Assembly (NCBI GenBank): GCA_052387815.1
Contig: JBQTIU010000013.1
Coordinates: forward strand, 1 to 64,000
DNA from: JBQTIU01 sp052387815
Lineage (GTDB): Bacteria; Pseudomonadota; Alphaproteobacteria; CACIAM-22H2
Direction of reading: 5' to 3'
Length of the DNA stretch: 64,000 nt
The notes beneath the pieces are model-generated. The model ran no database searches and was not told where the DNA came from. It saw only the letters and a program-made list of their open reading frames with translations. The position numbers and the translations under genes were made by a program. Positions 1 through 8,609 of this stretch are shown piece after piece (within the stretch, counting starts at the first letter, position 1; the number at the start of each line of letters is the position of its first letter).

Positions 1-120
1 CGCGCGGTCATGGCCGAGGCCCATCGCGGGCTGCCGGCGCGCCCGCTCAAGGGCGCCGCGCCGGCCGCACGGCTCGAGGCGCCGATCGGAGCCGGCTTTC
101 AGGCGTCGCCGGAACGCTGA
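1..120 (+). CDS. C-terminal fragment of an unidentified protein
   Basis: An open frame enters the window at base 1 and stops at a TGA at 118-120, giving about 39 residues rich in Ala, Arg and Pro. No family is recognisable from this tail. It would converge on the exporter gene on the other strand and overlap its last 22 bases, which is possible but also typical of a chance frame. The start and most of the gene, if real, lie to the left of the window. Confidence 0.25.
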   Translation, partial: RAVMAEAHRGLPARPLKGAAPAARLEAPIGAGFQASPER

Positions 121-1343
121 TCGCGCCAGGCGGCGCGGCGGGGCCGCAGCGCCACGAAACTCGCCAGCATCGCCGTGGCCATGAGGGCGATGAGCAAGGC
201 CATCGGCAGCGCCGTGCCGTCGTAGAGGCGGCCGAAGACGCCGCCGACCGCCGCGGCCAGGCTCATTTGCAGGAATCCGAGCAAGGCCGTGGCGGCGCCG
301 GCCATGTGCGGGAACGGGCCGACCGCCCCGGCCTGGGCGCTCGGCGCCGCCACGCCGGCGCCGATCATCAACCACGCCATCGGCGCGACGATCGCCGCCG
401 CGCCCCACGCCTCGCTCCTCGCCAAGCCGAGCGCCGCCAAGACCGCCATCGCCACCCCGCCGCTCATCGCGAAGCCGCCGCCGGTCAGCATCATCCGCTC
501 GATGCCGAGCGGCAGGACGAGCCGGCGCGCGATCCGGGTGCCGATGAAATAGCCGCCGACTACCGCCGCGAAATAATATCCGAAGCGGTCGGGCGCGACG
601 CCCAGCAGGTCGATGAGGACGAAGGGCGAGCCCGACAGGAAGACGAACAACCCGGCATACAGGAAGGCGGCGGAAACGGCGTAGGCGAGGAACGTCCGCT
701 GCGCCAGCAGGTGGCGATAATTGGCGAGCATGCGGACCGGATCGAGCGCGCTCGCGTCGCGCCGGAGGTTGGTCTCGGCAAGCCGGGCGCCGAGCGCGAG
801 CACGAGCGCCCCGCCGCACAGCGCCTGGAGCAGGAACGTCCATTGCCAGCCGAACCACACCTGGACGGCGCCGCCGACGATCGGGCCCATGGCCGGGACA
901 ACCGACATCGCCGCGCTCATGTCGGCGAGCCGGCGCGCCGCCCGTACCGGCTCGTGGAGGTCGCGGACGATGGCGCGACCGAGCACCGCGGCGGCGCAAC
1001 AGCCGGCCGCCTGGAAGGCGCGGGCCGCGATCAAGCCCTCGATCGAGGTCGCCAGCGCGCACCCCAGCGAGGCGAGGGTGTAGAGCGCGAGCGAGCCGAT
1101 CAGCACCGGACGCCGGCCGAAGCGGTCGGAGAGCGGCCCCAAGACGAGCTGGGCCAAGGCGAAGACGAGGACGAACACGCCGAGCGTGAGCTGGAGCTGG
1201 GCGACGTCGGCGTCGAGCGCCGCCCCGATCGCCGGCAGCGCCGGCAGGTAGAGGTCGGTCGATAAGGGTTGCAGCGCGATCAGGCCGACCAGGATCGCGG
1301 TCGTCGCCGCCGAATGCGGCCGGAAGTCCCGGGGCCCGCTCAC
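99..1343 (-). CDS. Bcr/CflA family drug-efflux MFS transporter
   Basis: A 414-residue inner-membrane major facilitator protein with about 12 hydrophobic helices. The N-terminal helix carries the LQPLSTDLYLPALP signature of the Bcr/CflA (bicyclomycin/chloramphenicol resistance) branch. The loop after helix 2 has the MFS A-motif GPLSDRFGRRPVL. It is a proton-driven exporter, but the substrate cannot be told. I chose the GTG at 1343 because it overlaps the stop of the preceding gene by 4 bases (GTGA) and starts directly before the conserved region. A much longer frame runs upstream but is antisense-like low-complexity sequence. It is the last gene of a three-gene operon whose middle gene is a paralogue. 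Confidence 0.88.
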   Translation of the reverse strand: MSGPRDFRPHSAATTAILVGLIALQPLSTDLYLPALPAIGAALDADVAQLQLTLGVFVLVFALAQLVLGPLSDRFGRRPVLIGSLALYTLASLGCALATSIEGLIAARAFQAAGCCAAAVLGRAIVRDLHEPVRAARRLADMSAAMSVVPAMGPIVGGAVQVWFGWQWTFLLQALCGGALVLALGARLAETNLRRDASALDPVRMLANYRHLLAQRTFLAYAVSAAFLYAGLFVFLSGSPFVLIDLLGVAPDRFGYYFAAVVGGYFIGTRIARRLVLPLGIERMMLTGGGFAMSGGVAMAVLAALGLARSEAWGAAAIVAPMAWLMIGAGVAAPSAQAGAVGPFPHMAGAATALLGFLQMSLAAAVGGVFGRLYDGTALPMALLIALMATAMLASFVALRPRRAAWRDQRSGDA

Positions 1344-2551
1344 GCGGCCCGGCCGGCGCGCCGGATGAGGCGCCAATGCGCGAGGGCGCCGAGCGCCGCC
1401 ATGAACAGGATCGTTCCCGCCATCGGCAAGGCCGTGCGGTCGTAGAGCGCCGCCAGGCCGGCGCTGCCGGCCGCCGCCATCGTCATCTGCGCGAAGCCGA
1501 TGAGCGCCGAGGCTGCCCCGGCGATGGCCGGAAAGGCCGCCATCGCGCCCACCAGCAAGCTCGGCAGGGCGAGGCCGAAGCCCACGAAATAGACGACCAT
1601 CGGTCCCACGACCGTCGCCGGGCTGAGGTGGCCGGCCGCGACCAGGCCGAGCATGAGGCTGGCGCCTGCCAAGGACAGCCAGACGCCGATGGCGACCAGC
1701 CGCTCGCCCGGCACCCGGCCCGCCGCGCGCGAGGCGATCATCGACCCCGCGACATAGCCGAGCGCGGTCAACAGGAACACAAAGCCGAACAGGTCGGGGG
1801 ACATGCCCAGGAGTTCGATGAGCACGAACGGGACTCCGGTCGCGTAGGCGAACAGAGCGCCGAAGAAACCGGAGACGATCAGAAGGTGACCCCAGAACGC
1901 GCGGCTGGCGAGCAACACGCCGTAGGTGCGAAAGAGCGACATGGACCGGGTGGCGACGGGGTGGCGCAAGGATTCGGCGAGGCGGCGATCGACGGCCACC
2001 ATCACAACAAGGCCGAAGGCCACCAGCGCCACGAAGCCCGCGCGCCAGCCGAACCACACTTCGAGCTGGCCGCCGAGAATCGGGCCCAGCGCCGGCCCGA
2101 GGGTCAAGGCGACGCCGATGAGGGCGAGTGCCCGGGTGGCCTCGGCATGTTCGAAGCGGTCGCGGACCACGGCCCGCGTAATCGTCATCCCGGCGCAGGC
2201 GCCCATACCCTGGACCAAGCGCCCGGCGATCAGCGCGCCAATGGTCGGGGCCAGCGCACAGGCGAGGCTGCCGAAGATATAGAGGGCGATGCCCGCGAGC
2301 AGCACCGGCCGGCGTCCCAAGCGGTCCGAAACCGGTCCGTAAACCAGCTGGGCCACCGCAAAGGCAGCCAGGAAGGCGGTCATGGTGAGCTGGACCGACG
2401 CGGGATCGGTGGCGAGCGCTGCGGGCAGCGACGGCAGCGAGGGCAGATAGAGGGAGGTCGACATCTGCCCGAGCAGGACGAGCGAGGTGAGCAGCGCGAT
2501 GGTGCCGCCGCTGGCCCTTGCCGCGACCGGATCGTGGCGGCGTTCAGCCAT
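1340..2551 (-). CDS. Bcr/CflA family drug-efflux MFS transporter (second copy)
   Basis: A 403-residue MFS exporter, paralogous to the gene that follows. It shows the same opening helix (STSLYLPSLPSLP), the A-motif GPVSDRLGRRPVL and roughly 12 membrane helices. Its start overlaps the upstream metallopeptidase gene by 8 bases, and its stop overlaps the next exporter's GTG by 4 bases, so all three are probably translated from one message. Tandem Bcr/CflA copies could form two single-protein pumps with different substrates. Nothing in the sequence tells which compound is exported. Confidence 0.88.
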   Translation of the reverse strand: MAERRHDPVAARASGGTIALLTSLVLLGQMSTSLYLPSLPSLPAALATDPASVQLTMTAFLAAFAVAQLVYGPVSDRLGRRPVLLAGIALYIFGSLACALAPTIGALIAGRLVQGMGACAGMTITRAVVRDRFEHAEATRALALIGVALTLGPALGPILGGQLEVWFGWRAGFVALVAFGLVVMVAVDRRLAESLRHPVATRSMSLFRTYGVLLASRAFWGHLLIVSGFFGALFAYATGVPFVLIELLGMSPDLFGFVFLLTALGYVAGSMIASRAAGRVPGERLVAIGVWLSLAGASLMLGLVAAGHLSPATVVGPMVVYFVGFGLALPSLLVGAMAAFPAIAGAASALIGFAQMTMAAAGSAGLAALYDRTALPMAGTILFMAALGALAHWRLIRRAGRAA

Positions 2552-3278
2552 GACGCAGGAGGCGCGGGCCGTGGCGCCGGAGCCAGGCGCGGGGGGCGTC
2601 GATGTCGGCGACGAATTCTCCCACCAGGCGCCAGAACCGCATTCCGTGGTTGGGCTCGACGAGGTGCGCGACTTCGTGCGCGACGACGTAGTCCATCACC
2701 CAAGGCGGGGCGAGAACGAGGCGCCAGGAATAGGCGAGACCGCCGGTGGCCGAGCAGCTGCCCCAGCGGCTCTTGGGATCGCCCAAGCGGACCCTGCGCA
2801 CCGTGCGGCCGAGGCGCTCGGCGAAGGCCCGCGAGCGCCCCGTGAGCTCGCGCCGCGCCTCCCTCTTGAGCCAGTCGCGCACGCGCCGCGCCACGTGCTG
2901 GCTGGCGCCGGCGACGCACAGCTCGTGGTCGATCCGTCGGCTGGGGAGCCGGGCGCCGTGGACCTGCCGGATGGTCAGCGTCTCGCCGAGGAACGGCAAC
3001 AGGGCGCCGTCGGCGAAGGGTGCCTGCGGCGGGATCGCCTGCAGCCGCCGGGCCACCCAGAGGCGCTGGTCGCGCGCGAACCGCAGCCCCTCGGCGAGGC
3101 TGACGTGGCGTGGCAGGACGAGCACGACGCTCTCGTCGATGGGATCGACCCGCAGGTACAGCCGCCGCGCGCGGGCCGAGCGGCGGACCGCCAGCGGCAC
3201 GACCCGCCCGTCGATCTCGAGCGCGGGGGCGGGGGCGGCGGGCATGGCGCTCGCCACCAGGGACTCGAGACGACGCAT
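2544..3278 (-). CDS. YgjP-like (DUF45) zinc metallopeptidase
   Basis: A 244-residue protein of the YgjP/DUF45 metallopeptidase family, related to M48 and SprT-like proteases. The zinc-binding HEVAH motif sits at residues 201-205, with a further His at 211 in HGMRFW. The family hallmark SRWGSCS lies at about 170-176. An N-terminal beta-rich part (residues 20-60) precedes it. No signal peptide is seen, so it is probably cytosolic. The substrate of this family is not known. The start at 3278 is the first Met close to the conserved region, with a second Met 11 codons later. It heads the operon with the two exporters. Confidence 0.8.
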   Translation of the reverse strand: MRRLESLVASAMPAAPAPALEIDGRVVPLAVRRSARARRLYLRVDPIDESVVLVLPRHVSLAEGLRFARDQRLWVARRLQAIPPQAPFADGALLPFLGETLTIRQVHGARLPSRRIDHELCVAGASQHVARRVRDWLKREARRELTGRSRAFAERLGRTVRRVRLGDPKSRWGSCSATGGLAYSWRLVLAPPWVMDYVVAHEVAHLVEPNHGMRFWRLVGEFVADIDAPRAWLRRHGPRLLRHG

Positions 3279-3322
3279 CGTCTCGTTGATACGTCGGAAC
3301 CGGCTTGCCGGGCAAGCTTTGA

Positions 3323-3345
3323 GCCGGGCCGATGTTCGGCCCGGC
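3323..3345. other. Short GC hairpin between divergently spaced genes
   Basis: Perfect 8-bp arms (3323-3330 and 3338-3345) around a 7-base loop lie in the 149-base gap between the methyltransferase stop and the metallopeptidase start. No T-tract follows on either strand, so an intrinsic terminator is not proven. It may mark the end of the methyltransferase message. Confidence 0.3.
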
Positions 3346-3427
3346 GAGGGTGGCGCGAGCTCGCGTTGCCCGCTAGCGGCGTCCGGCCGGCTGATCCGAG
3401 AACTCCCGCGCGCACGAACGGGTCGTA

Positions 3428-4738
3428 TCAGCGCCTGAACACCCCGACCAGTTCGAGGTGCGGCGACCACAGGAACTGGTCGATCGGCTGGACCTCGATG
3501 AGACGGTAGCCGCCGTCGATGAGCTGGCGCGCATCGCGCGCGAAGGTCCCGGGATCGCACGAAACGCCGACCACCACGCTGACCGCCGCGCGGGCGAGCT
3601 CGCGGGCTTGCGCGGCCGCGCCCTCGCGCGGCGGGTCGAAGACCACGGCGTCGAAGGGCTCGAGTTCCTCGGCCCGCAACGGCCGCCTCGAAAGGTTGCG
3701 AGCCTCGACCGTAAGGCGCGGAGCGAGGCCCGCACGGCGCGCACCGGCGAGCATTGCCCCCACCATGTCGGCGTCGATGTCGAGGGCGTGGACCGGCGCT
3801 TGGTGCGCCAGCGCCAGGGCGATCGTCCCGCAGCCGGCATAGAGGTCGGCGACTCGCGCGCATGCCCCTGTCGCCTGGCGGACGGCGGCGACGATCGCCC
3901 GCTCGGCCGCTTCGCTCGGCTGCAGGAAGGCGCCGGGCGGCAGGTCGACCCTAATGCCGCCGAATGCGGCCTGCGGGGCCCGGGCTTGGACGATGATCTC
4001 GGGCCGCTTCGTCGGCGCCGCGCGCCAGGCGATGCGGGCGAGATCGGCCGCCGCGGCGAAGGCGGCGACGGCCTCGCGGCGGCGCCGGTCCGGCGGCGGC
4101 AAGCCGGTGAATACGAGGTCGAGGCCCGAGGCGGTCTTGGTCGCCAGAATGTCGGCCCGCCCGCCGTCGTCGAGGAGGTCGAAAAGCGCCTCGTGGAGGG
4201 CCGGCAGCAGGCCGACCAGCGCCGGATCGAGAATCGGACAGGGACCGATCGGCACCACCTCGTGGCTCAAGCGGGCGTGGAACCCGACGGCGAGCTTGGA
4301 CCCGCGCCGGTGGGCGGCGAACTCGGCCCGCCGCCGGCCGCCGGGCGGGGTGCGCAGGAGGGGAGCGAGCCGGTAGCCGCGCAGGCCGCGCCGCGCCAGC
4401 GCCCGGGTCGCCCGCTCGCTCTTCCACGCCTGATAAGCCCCATCGTCGAGATGCTGGAGCGCGCAGCCGCCGCAGGCGCCGAAGAATGGACACGGTGGCG
4501 CCGCGCGCGCGCTCGCCCGCGCGCGCCATTCGAGGGCCAGCGCATGGCGTTTCCCGATCCGGCGCGCGAGCACGCGCTCGCCCGCCAGCGTGAAGGGAAC
4601 GAACACGGTTTCCTCGCCATGCCGGGCCTCGCCGTCGCCCTCGGCGCCCAAGGCTTCGATGACCAGCTCGATGAGTTCGCCGCCTTGCCCATGGCCGGCC
4701 GAGCGGGGTTGGTGGCATTCCATGGCTGTGTCCCTCAT
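3428..4738 (-). CDS. RlmD/TrmA-type SAM-dependent RNA 5-methyluridine methyltransferase
   Basis: A 436-residue class I RNA methyltransferase of the TrmA/RumA family, which methylates C5 of uridine in rRNA or tRNA. An N-terminal TRAM-like region (about 20-65) is followed by an iron-sulfur site, C83-x5-C89-GGC92, with a further Cys near residue 170 in IGPCPI. The SAM-binding loop reads DLYAGCGT. The catalytic nucleophile motif is GVSCDPGTFARD near residue 395, matching the family SCNPxTxxRD. The RNA target (for example U1939 or U747 of 23S rRNA) cannot be assigned without comparison. It stands alone, 149 bases behind the metallopeptidase gene. Confidence 0.85.
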   Translation of the reverse strand: MRDTAMECHQPRSAGHGQGGELIELVIEALGAEGDGEARHGEETVFVPFTLAGERVLARRIGKRHALALEWRARASARAAPPCPFFGACGGCALQHLDDGAYQAWKSERATRALARRGLRGYRLAPLLRTPPGGRRRAEFAAHRRGSKLAVGFHARLSHEVVPIGPCPILDPALVGLLPALHEALFDLLDDGGRADILATKTASGLDLVFTGLPPPDRRRREAVAAFAAAADLARIAWRAAPTKRPEIIVQARAPQAAFGGIRVDLPPGAFLQPSEAAERAIVAAVRQATGACARVADLYAGCGTIALALAHQAPVHALDIDADMVGAMLAGARRAGLAPRLTVEARNLSRRPLRAEELEPFDAVVFDPPREGAAAQARELARAAVSVVVGVSCDPGTFARDARQLIDGGYRLIEVQPIDQFLWSPHLELVGVFRR

Positions 4739-4969
4739 CGCCGGCGATCACCGCCGGACATATTACGCAGACCACGAGCGCCTCAAAGGCGCACCCCCAC
4801 CCGATGTCAATGGACATCGCTTCCCCCGCCTTGGGCGCGGGGGATCCGGCTCGGCTCATCTCTACCCCAAAATCCAACAGACAAGGGTTAGCGAGGGGGC
4901 CGGCGAGCGATGGTGGCTTTACCGCGCCTTGACGCGAATGCATACTCTCATCCGGGAGGGAAGCCGGCC

Positions 4970-6043
4970 ATGGACGACAGCGCCAAGCATCGGCCGCGCG
5001 CGCGGGGTTCGCGACCCGCCGAGGCCCGCTCCGAGGTCAAGACCATAAACCTGGCGCTGCAGGGCGGCGGGGCCCACGGCGCCTTCGCCTGGGGCGTGCT
5101 CGATGCCCTGCTCGAGGACGAGCGCCTGGCCATCGAGGGCATCAGCGCGACCAGCGCCGGGGCCATGAACGCGGTCGTCCTCGCCCACGGGCTCGCGGTC
5201 GGCGGGCGCGAGGGGGGGCGCGCGGCGCTCGCCGATTTCTGGCGGGGCGTCAACCAGTCCGCCGCCTATAGCCCCCTGCAGCCGTCGGTCTTCGACCGGA
5301 TGGCCGGCAACCACTCGATGCAGAACTCGCCGGCTTTCTTTGCTTTCGAGATGCTGACCCGCCTGCTGTCGCCCTACCAGTTGAACCCCTTCAACCATAA
5401 TCCGCTCAGGGGCGTGCTCGAGCAGGTGGTCGACTTCGAGCGCCTGCGCCAGGCCTGCCCGGTCAAGCTCTATCTGTGCGCGACCAACGTGCGCACCGGC
5501 AAGGTCAAGGTGTTCGGCAACGACGAGATGTCGGTCGATTCCGTCCTCGCCTCGGCGTGCCTGCCGTTCATGTTCCAGGCCGTCGAGGTCGAAGGCGAGC
5601 ACTATTGGGACGGCGGCTACATGGGCAACCCGGCGATCTTCCCGCTGATCTACGGTTGCGCCTGCCGCGACGTGGTGGTCGTCCACACCAACCCGATCAC
5701 GCGCCAGGAGGTGCCGCGCAGCGCGACCGAGATCATGAACCGGCTCAACGAGATCAGCTTCAATTCCTCGCTCATGCGCGAGATGCGCGCCATCGCCTTC
5801 GTCACGCGCTTGATCGACGAGGATGTGGTCAAGAGGGATCGGCTGCGCCGCATCTTGATCCACGCCATCGAGGCGGAGGAGTTCATGCGCGAGCTCAGCG
5901 TGGCGAGCAAGCTCAATCCCGATTGGGAATTCCTCACCTCCCTGCACGACATCGGGCGGGAAAAGGGGGCAGCCTGGATCGAGGCGAACTTCGCCCGGCT
6001 CGACGTCGAATCGACGGTCGATATCCGCGACAAGTACCTGTGA
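4970..6043 (+). CDS. Patatin-like phospholipase
   Basis: A 357-residue serine lipid acyl hydrolase of the patatin family. The oxyanion-hole glycine loop is QGGGAHGAFAWG (about residue 30). The nucleophile elbow reads ATSAG, where the first Gly of GxSxG is replaced by Ala. The dyad Asp lies in DGGYMGNP (about 207-214). The start at 4970 has a strong GGGAGGG ribosome site 9 bases upstream; a longer frame upstream lacks one. There is no signal peptide. In bacteria such proteins cleave membrane phospholipids or release fatty acids. It is flanked by 230-260 bases on either side and seems to be a single-gene unit. Confidence 0.85.
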   Translation: MDDSAKHRPRARGSRPAEARSEVKTINLALQGGGAHGAFAWGVLDALLEDERLAIEGISATSAGAMNAVVLAHGLAVGGREGGRAALADFWRGVNQSAAYSPLQPSVFDRMAGNHSMQNSPAFFAFEMLTRLLSPYQLNPFNHNPLRGVLEQVVDFERLRQACPVKLYLCATNVRTGKVKVFGNDEMSVDSVLASACLPFMFQAVEVEGEHYWDGGYMGNPAIFPLIYGCACRDVVVVHTNPITRQEVPRSATEIMNRLNEISFNSSLMREMRAIAFVTRLIDEDVVKRDRLRRILIHAIEAEEFMRELSVASKLNPDWEFLTSLHDIGREKGAAWIEANFARLDVESTVDIRDKYL

Positions 6044-6106
6044 GCGAGCGCGCCGCCAATACCAACCTCACCACGCCTTGAGCCACGGTGACCGGATCCT
6101 GTGTCT

Positions 6107-6206
6107 TGTAGGCGCGGGGCCGCGAGGCGTGGCCTCGCGCCCCGCGGGTTTCAAACCGGCCCGCGGGCGGGTCTTAAGACCGGCGAGGCAACGCCTGGCC
6201 GCTACG
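6107..6206. repeat. Degenerate member of a palindromic repeat family
   Basis: This intergenic stretch holds GC-rich inverted arms and the phrases GGTTTCAAACC and GCGAGGCAACGCCT. Both recur in the repeat cluster at 54738-54949, and the same style of palindrome sits at 7679-7704. They look like REP-type extragenic elements that fold into stem-loops between genes. The rest of the 260-base gap shows nothing recognisable. Confidence 0.55.
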
Positions 6207-6305
6207 CACGGGCCCCGCGGCGCACGATGATTTGAAGTGTCCATCGGGGCCGCGGGGCTATCATGCCGCCGGCCGGGGCCACGAGCGGCCCGCCCGGAGG
6301 TGAGC

Positions 6306-7652
6306 ATGGCCGGATTGTTTGAGACGCTGCGCAATGTCGTGCCCGCCGATGGGGCGGCGCTGCCCGAACGCGTGCGGCGCGCGATCGCCGTCGAACAGCA
6401 GCGCGGCGAGGTGCTGATCGGCTGGGTGCAGATGGGCGTCGTCGTGACCTTCGCTTCGCTCTACGCCTTCGCCCCCAAGACCTTCAGCCCCGACGCCCCG
6501 TTCGCGCCCGTGCCGTGGGCGCTCGGCGCGTATTTCTGCTTCACCGTGCTGCGCCTCGCGCTGGCCTACCGGATGCGCCTGCCGGGCTGGTTCCTCGCCG
6601 CGTCGGTGGTCATCGACATGGGCCTGCTGCTCGGCACCATCTGGAGCTTCCATCTCCAGTACCAGCAGGCGCCGGCGTTCTATCTGAAGGCGCCGACGCT
6701 GCTCTACGTGTTCATCTTCATCGCCTTGCGCGCGCTGCGCTTCGAGGCCGGCTACGTGCTGCTCGCCGGCTCCGTGGCGGCGGCGGGCTGGCTCGTCCTG
6801 GTGGCCTACGCCGCGGCCGATCCAGGCGGCATGCCGGTGACCCGCGACTACGTCAAGTACATGACCTCGGCGAGCATCCTGTGGGGCGGCGAGGTCGACA
6901 AGATCGTCTCGATCCTGATCGTCACCTTCGTGATCGCGGTGGCGATTACGCGGGCCCGGCGCATGCTGGTTCGGGCCGTGAGCGAGGGCATGGCGGCCCA
7001 CGACCTCGTGCGCTTCTTCGCGCCCGAGATCGCGCGCAAGATCACCGGCGCCGAGCGGGCCATCCGGGCGGGCGAGGGCGAGGTGCGAGCGGCCGCCGCC
7101 CTGTTCGTCGACCTGCGCGGCTTCACCGCGCTCGCCCGCACCCTCGATTCGAACGGGCTGGTGGCGCTGCTCGCCGAGTACCAGGCGCGGATGGTGCCGG
7201 TGATCGGGCGCTTTGGGGGCAGCATCGACAAGTTCCTGGGCGACGGGATCATGGCGAGCTTCGGGGCGGCGCGCCCGTCGGCGACCTACGCGGCCGACGC
7301 GCTGCGCGGCGTCGATGCCGTGATGAAGGAAGCGAAGCGCTGGCGGCGGGAGCGGCGCCTATGCGGCCTGCCCGCGCCCCGGGTCGGGGCGGCGGTGGCA
7401 ACCGGGCCGGTGCTGTTCGGCGCGGTCGGCGACGACACCCGGCTCGAGTACACGGTGATCGGCGAGGCAGTCAACCTCGCCGCCAAGCTCGAGAAGCACA
7501 CCAAGGTCGAGCAGGTCCGCGCGCTCGCCTCGGCCGCGGCCTACGAGCTGGCGCTGGGCCAGGGCTACGCGCCGGCGGCGCCGAAACAGTCCCTGCCCGC
7601 GGCCACGGTCGCCGGGGTCGAGGCGCCAATCGACCTCGTGGTGATGGCCTGA
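6306..7652 (+). CDS. Membrane-bound class III adenylate/guanylate cyclase
   Basis: A 448-residue class III nucleotide cyclase. Residues 40-230 hold about six hydrophobic segments that anchor it in the inner membrane. The catalytic domain follows at about 255-420. Its first metal Asp is in FVDLRGFT and the second in KFLGDGIMA. The late motif EYTVIGEAVNLAAKLE supplies the Asn region. It makes a cyclic nucleotide, most likely cAMP, by comparison with the family. The start at 6306 follows a GGAGG box 7 bases away. No partner is adjacent. The Crp/Fnr-like gene 41 kb away is broken and is not an obvious effector. Confidence 0.85.
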   Translation: MAGLFETLRNVVPADGAALPERVRRAIAVEQQRGEVLIGWVQMGVVVTFASLYAFAPKTFSPDAPFAPVPWALGAYFCFTVLRLALAYRMRLPGWFLAASVVIDMGLLLGTIWSFHLQYQQAPAFYLKAPTLLYVFIFIALRALRFEAGYVLLAGSVAAAGWLVLVAYAAADPGGMPVTRDYVKYMTSASILWGGEVDKIVSILIVTFVIAVAITRARRMLVRAVSEGMAAHDLVRFFAPEIARKITGAERAIRAGEGEVRAAAALFVDLRGFTALARTLDSNGLVALLAEYQARMVPVIGRFGGSIDKFLGDGIMASFGAARPSATYAADALRGVDAVMKEAKRWRRERRLCGLPAPRVGAAVATGPVLFGAVGDDTRLEYTVIGEAVNLAAKLEKHTKVEQVRALASAAAYELALGQGYAPAAPKQSLPAATVAGVEAPIDLVVMA

Positions 7653-7678
7653 AGCCGGCGCACCGCGACGGAGTGCAA

Positions 7679-7704
7679 TGTAGGGGCGGAAAACCCGCCC
7701 CTAC
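7679..7704. repeat. Palindromic repeat GTAGGGGCGG...CCGCCCCTAC
   Basis: A near-perfect inverted repeat (arms 7680-7688 and 7694-7702, short A-rich centre) between two convergent genes. It is the compact form of the family seen at 54738-54949. The stop codon TAG of the hydrolase on the minus strand lies inside its right arm. It could also act as a two-way terminator. Confidence 0.65.
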
Positions 7705-8564
7705 CCGCGCTCTTCGGCGAAGAAGGCGAGGATTTGGCGCGCCAGTTCCTCGGGCCGTTCCTCGGGCACGAGGTGGCCGCAATCCTCGATAACGCCGCCG
7801 CGCACGTCGGCTGCGACCCGACGCATCGACTCGAACGTCTCCAGGCCGCGGCCCCAGCCGGTGGCGCCGCCCAGCGCCAGGACCGGCATGGGAAGCTTCA
7901 TGCGCTTGACGACTTCGCGGTTGTCGGCGGCGTCCTGCAGCAGCGCGCGGTAATAGGCGAGGCCGGCGCGAGTCGCCCCGGGCTCGGCGTAGGTGCGCAA
8001 ATACTCGTCGACGTCGGCTTCGGCGATGGCGTCGGGCCGGGCGGCCCAGTTGCGATAGAACCAAGCGTAGTAGATGCGCTCGCGGCCGGCGATCAGCGCT
8101 TCGGGCAGGTCGAGGATCTGGTGGAAGGCGTGGTGCCAGCGGCGCCCGCCCTGGGAAAAGGTGTCGCCGCCGTCGCCCGGGATGACGACGTCGACGATCA
8201 CCAGCCGGCGCACCGCGCCGGGATCGGCGGCGGCCAAGGCGTAGGCCACCGGCCCGCCCCAGTCGTGGCCGACCACGAACACCCGGTCGAGCCCGAGGTG
8301 GTCGGCGACGAGCCGCCGGATATCGCCGGCGATGATGCGCTTGGCATACCCGCCTTGCGGGCGCGAGGAATCGCCGAGCCCGCGCAGGTCCGGGGCGATC
8401 ACCCGGTAATGCGGGGCGATGAGCGGAATGACGCGGCGCCACTCGTACCAGCTCTGCGGCCAGCCATGCAGGAGCACGACCGGCTCGCCCGCGCCGGCCG
8501 TCACGTAATGGAGCTTCACCTCGCCGAGATCGGCGTCATGGTGGGCGAGATCGAGCGCGACCAT
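7701..8564 (-). CDS. Alpha/beta hydrolase, epoxide-hydrolase-like
   Basis: A 287-residue alpha/beta hydrolase. HGWPQ at about 34-38 forms the oxyanion hole, as in epoxide hydrolases. The nucleophile elbow is VGHDWGG with Asp instead of Ser (about residue 99). Late catalytic residues are probably an acidic residue and the His in EDCGHLVPEE (about 263). The lid region has paired Tyr (YYAWFYRNW), as expected for epoxide activation. These traits fit a soluble epoxide hydrolase or a haloalkane dehalogenase relative, and the HGWPQ signature favours the former. Its stop codon lies within a palindromic repeat. It sits 45 bases downstream of the anti-sigma gene and may be co-transcribed with the sigma operon. 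Confidence 0.82.
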   Translation of the reverse strand: MVALDLAHHDADLGEVKLHYVTAGAGEPVVLLHGWPQSWYEWRRVIPLIAPHYRVIAPDLRGLGDSSRPQGGYAKRIIAGDIRRLVADHLGLDRVFVVGHDWGGPVAYALAAADPGAVRRLVIVDVVIPGDGGDTFSQGGRRWHHAFHQILDLPEALIAGRERIYYAWFYRNWAARPDAIAEADVDEYLRTYAEPGATRAGLAYYRALLQDAADNREVVKRMKLPMPVLALGGATGWGRGLETFESMRRVAADVRGGVIEDCGHLVPEERPEELARQILAFFAEERG

Positions 8565-8609
8565 GGCCGTCCAGGTTGCCGGCGGTCAGGCGGCGCGCGC
8601 CAACCAGAC

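Noticed and set aside
3300..3863. Extension of the metallopeptidase gene far upstream into the methyltransferase gene
   Set aside because: The added residues are Arg/Pro-rich, have no homology and overlap a well-supported gene on the same strand in another frame.
4800..4850. Terminator or riboswitch in the gap before the patatin gene
   Set aside because: A CCCCCGC/GCGGGGG stem can be drawn, but no T-run, no aptamer core and no conserved context could be recognised.
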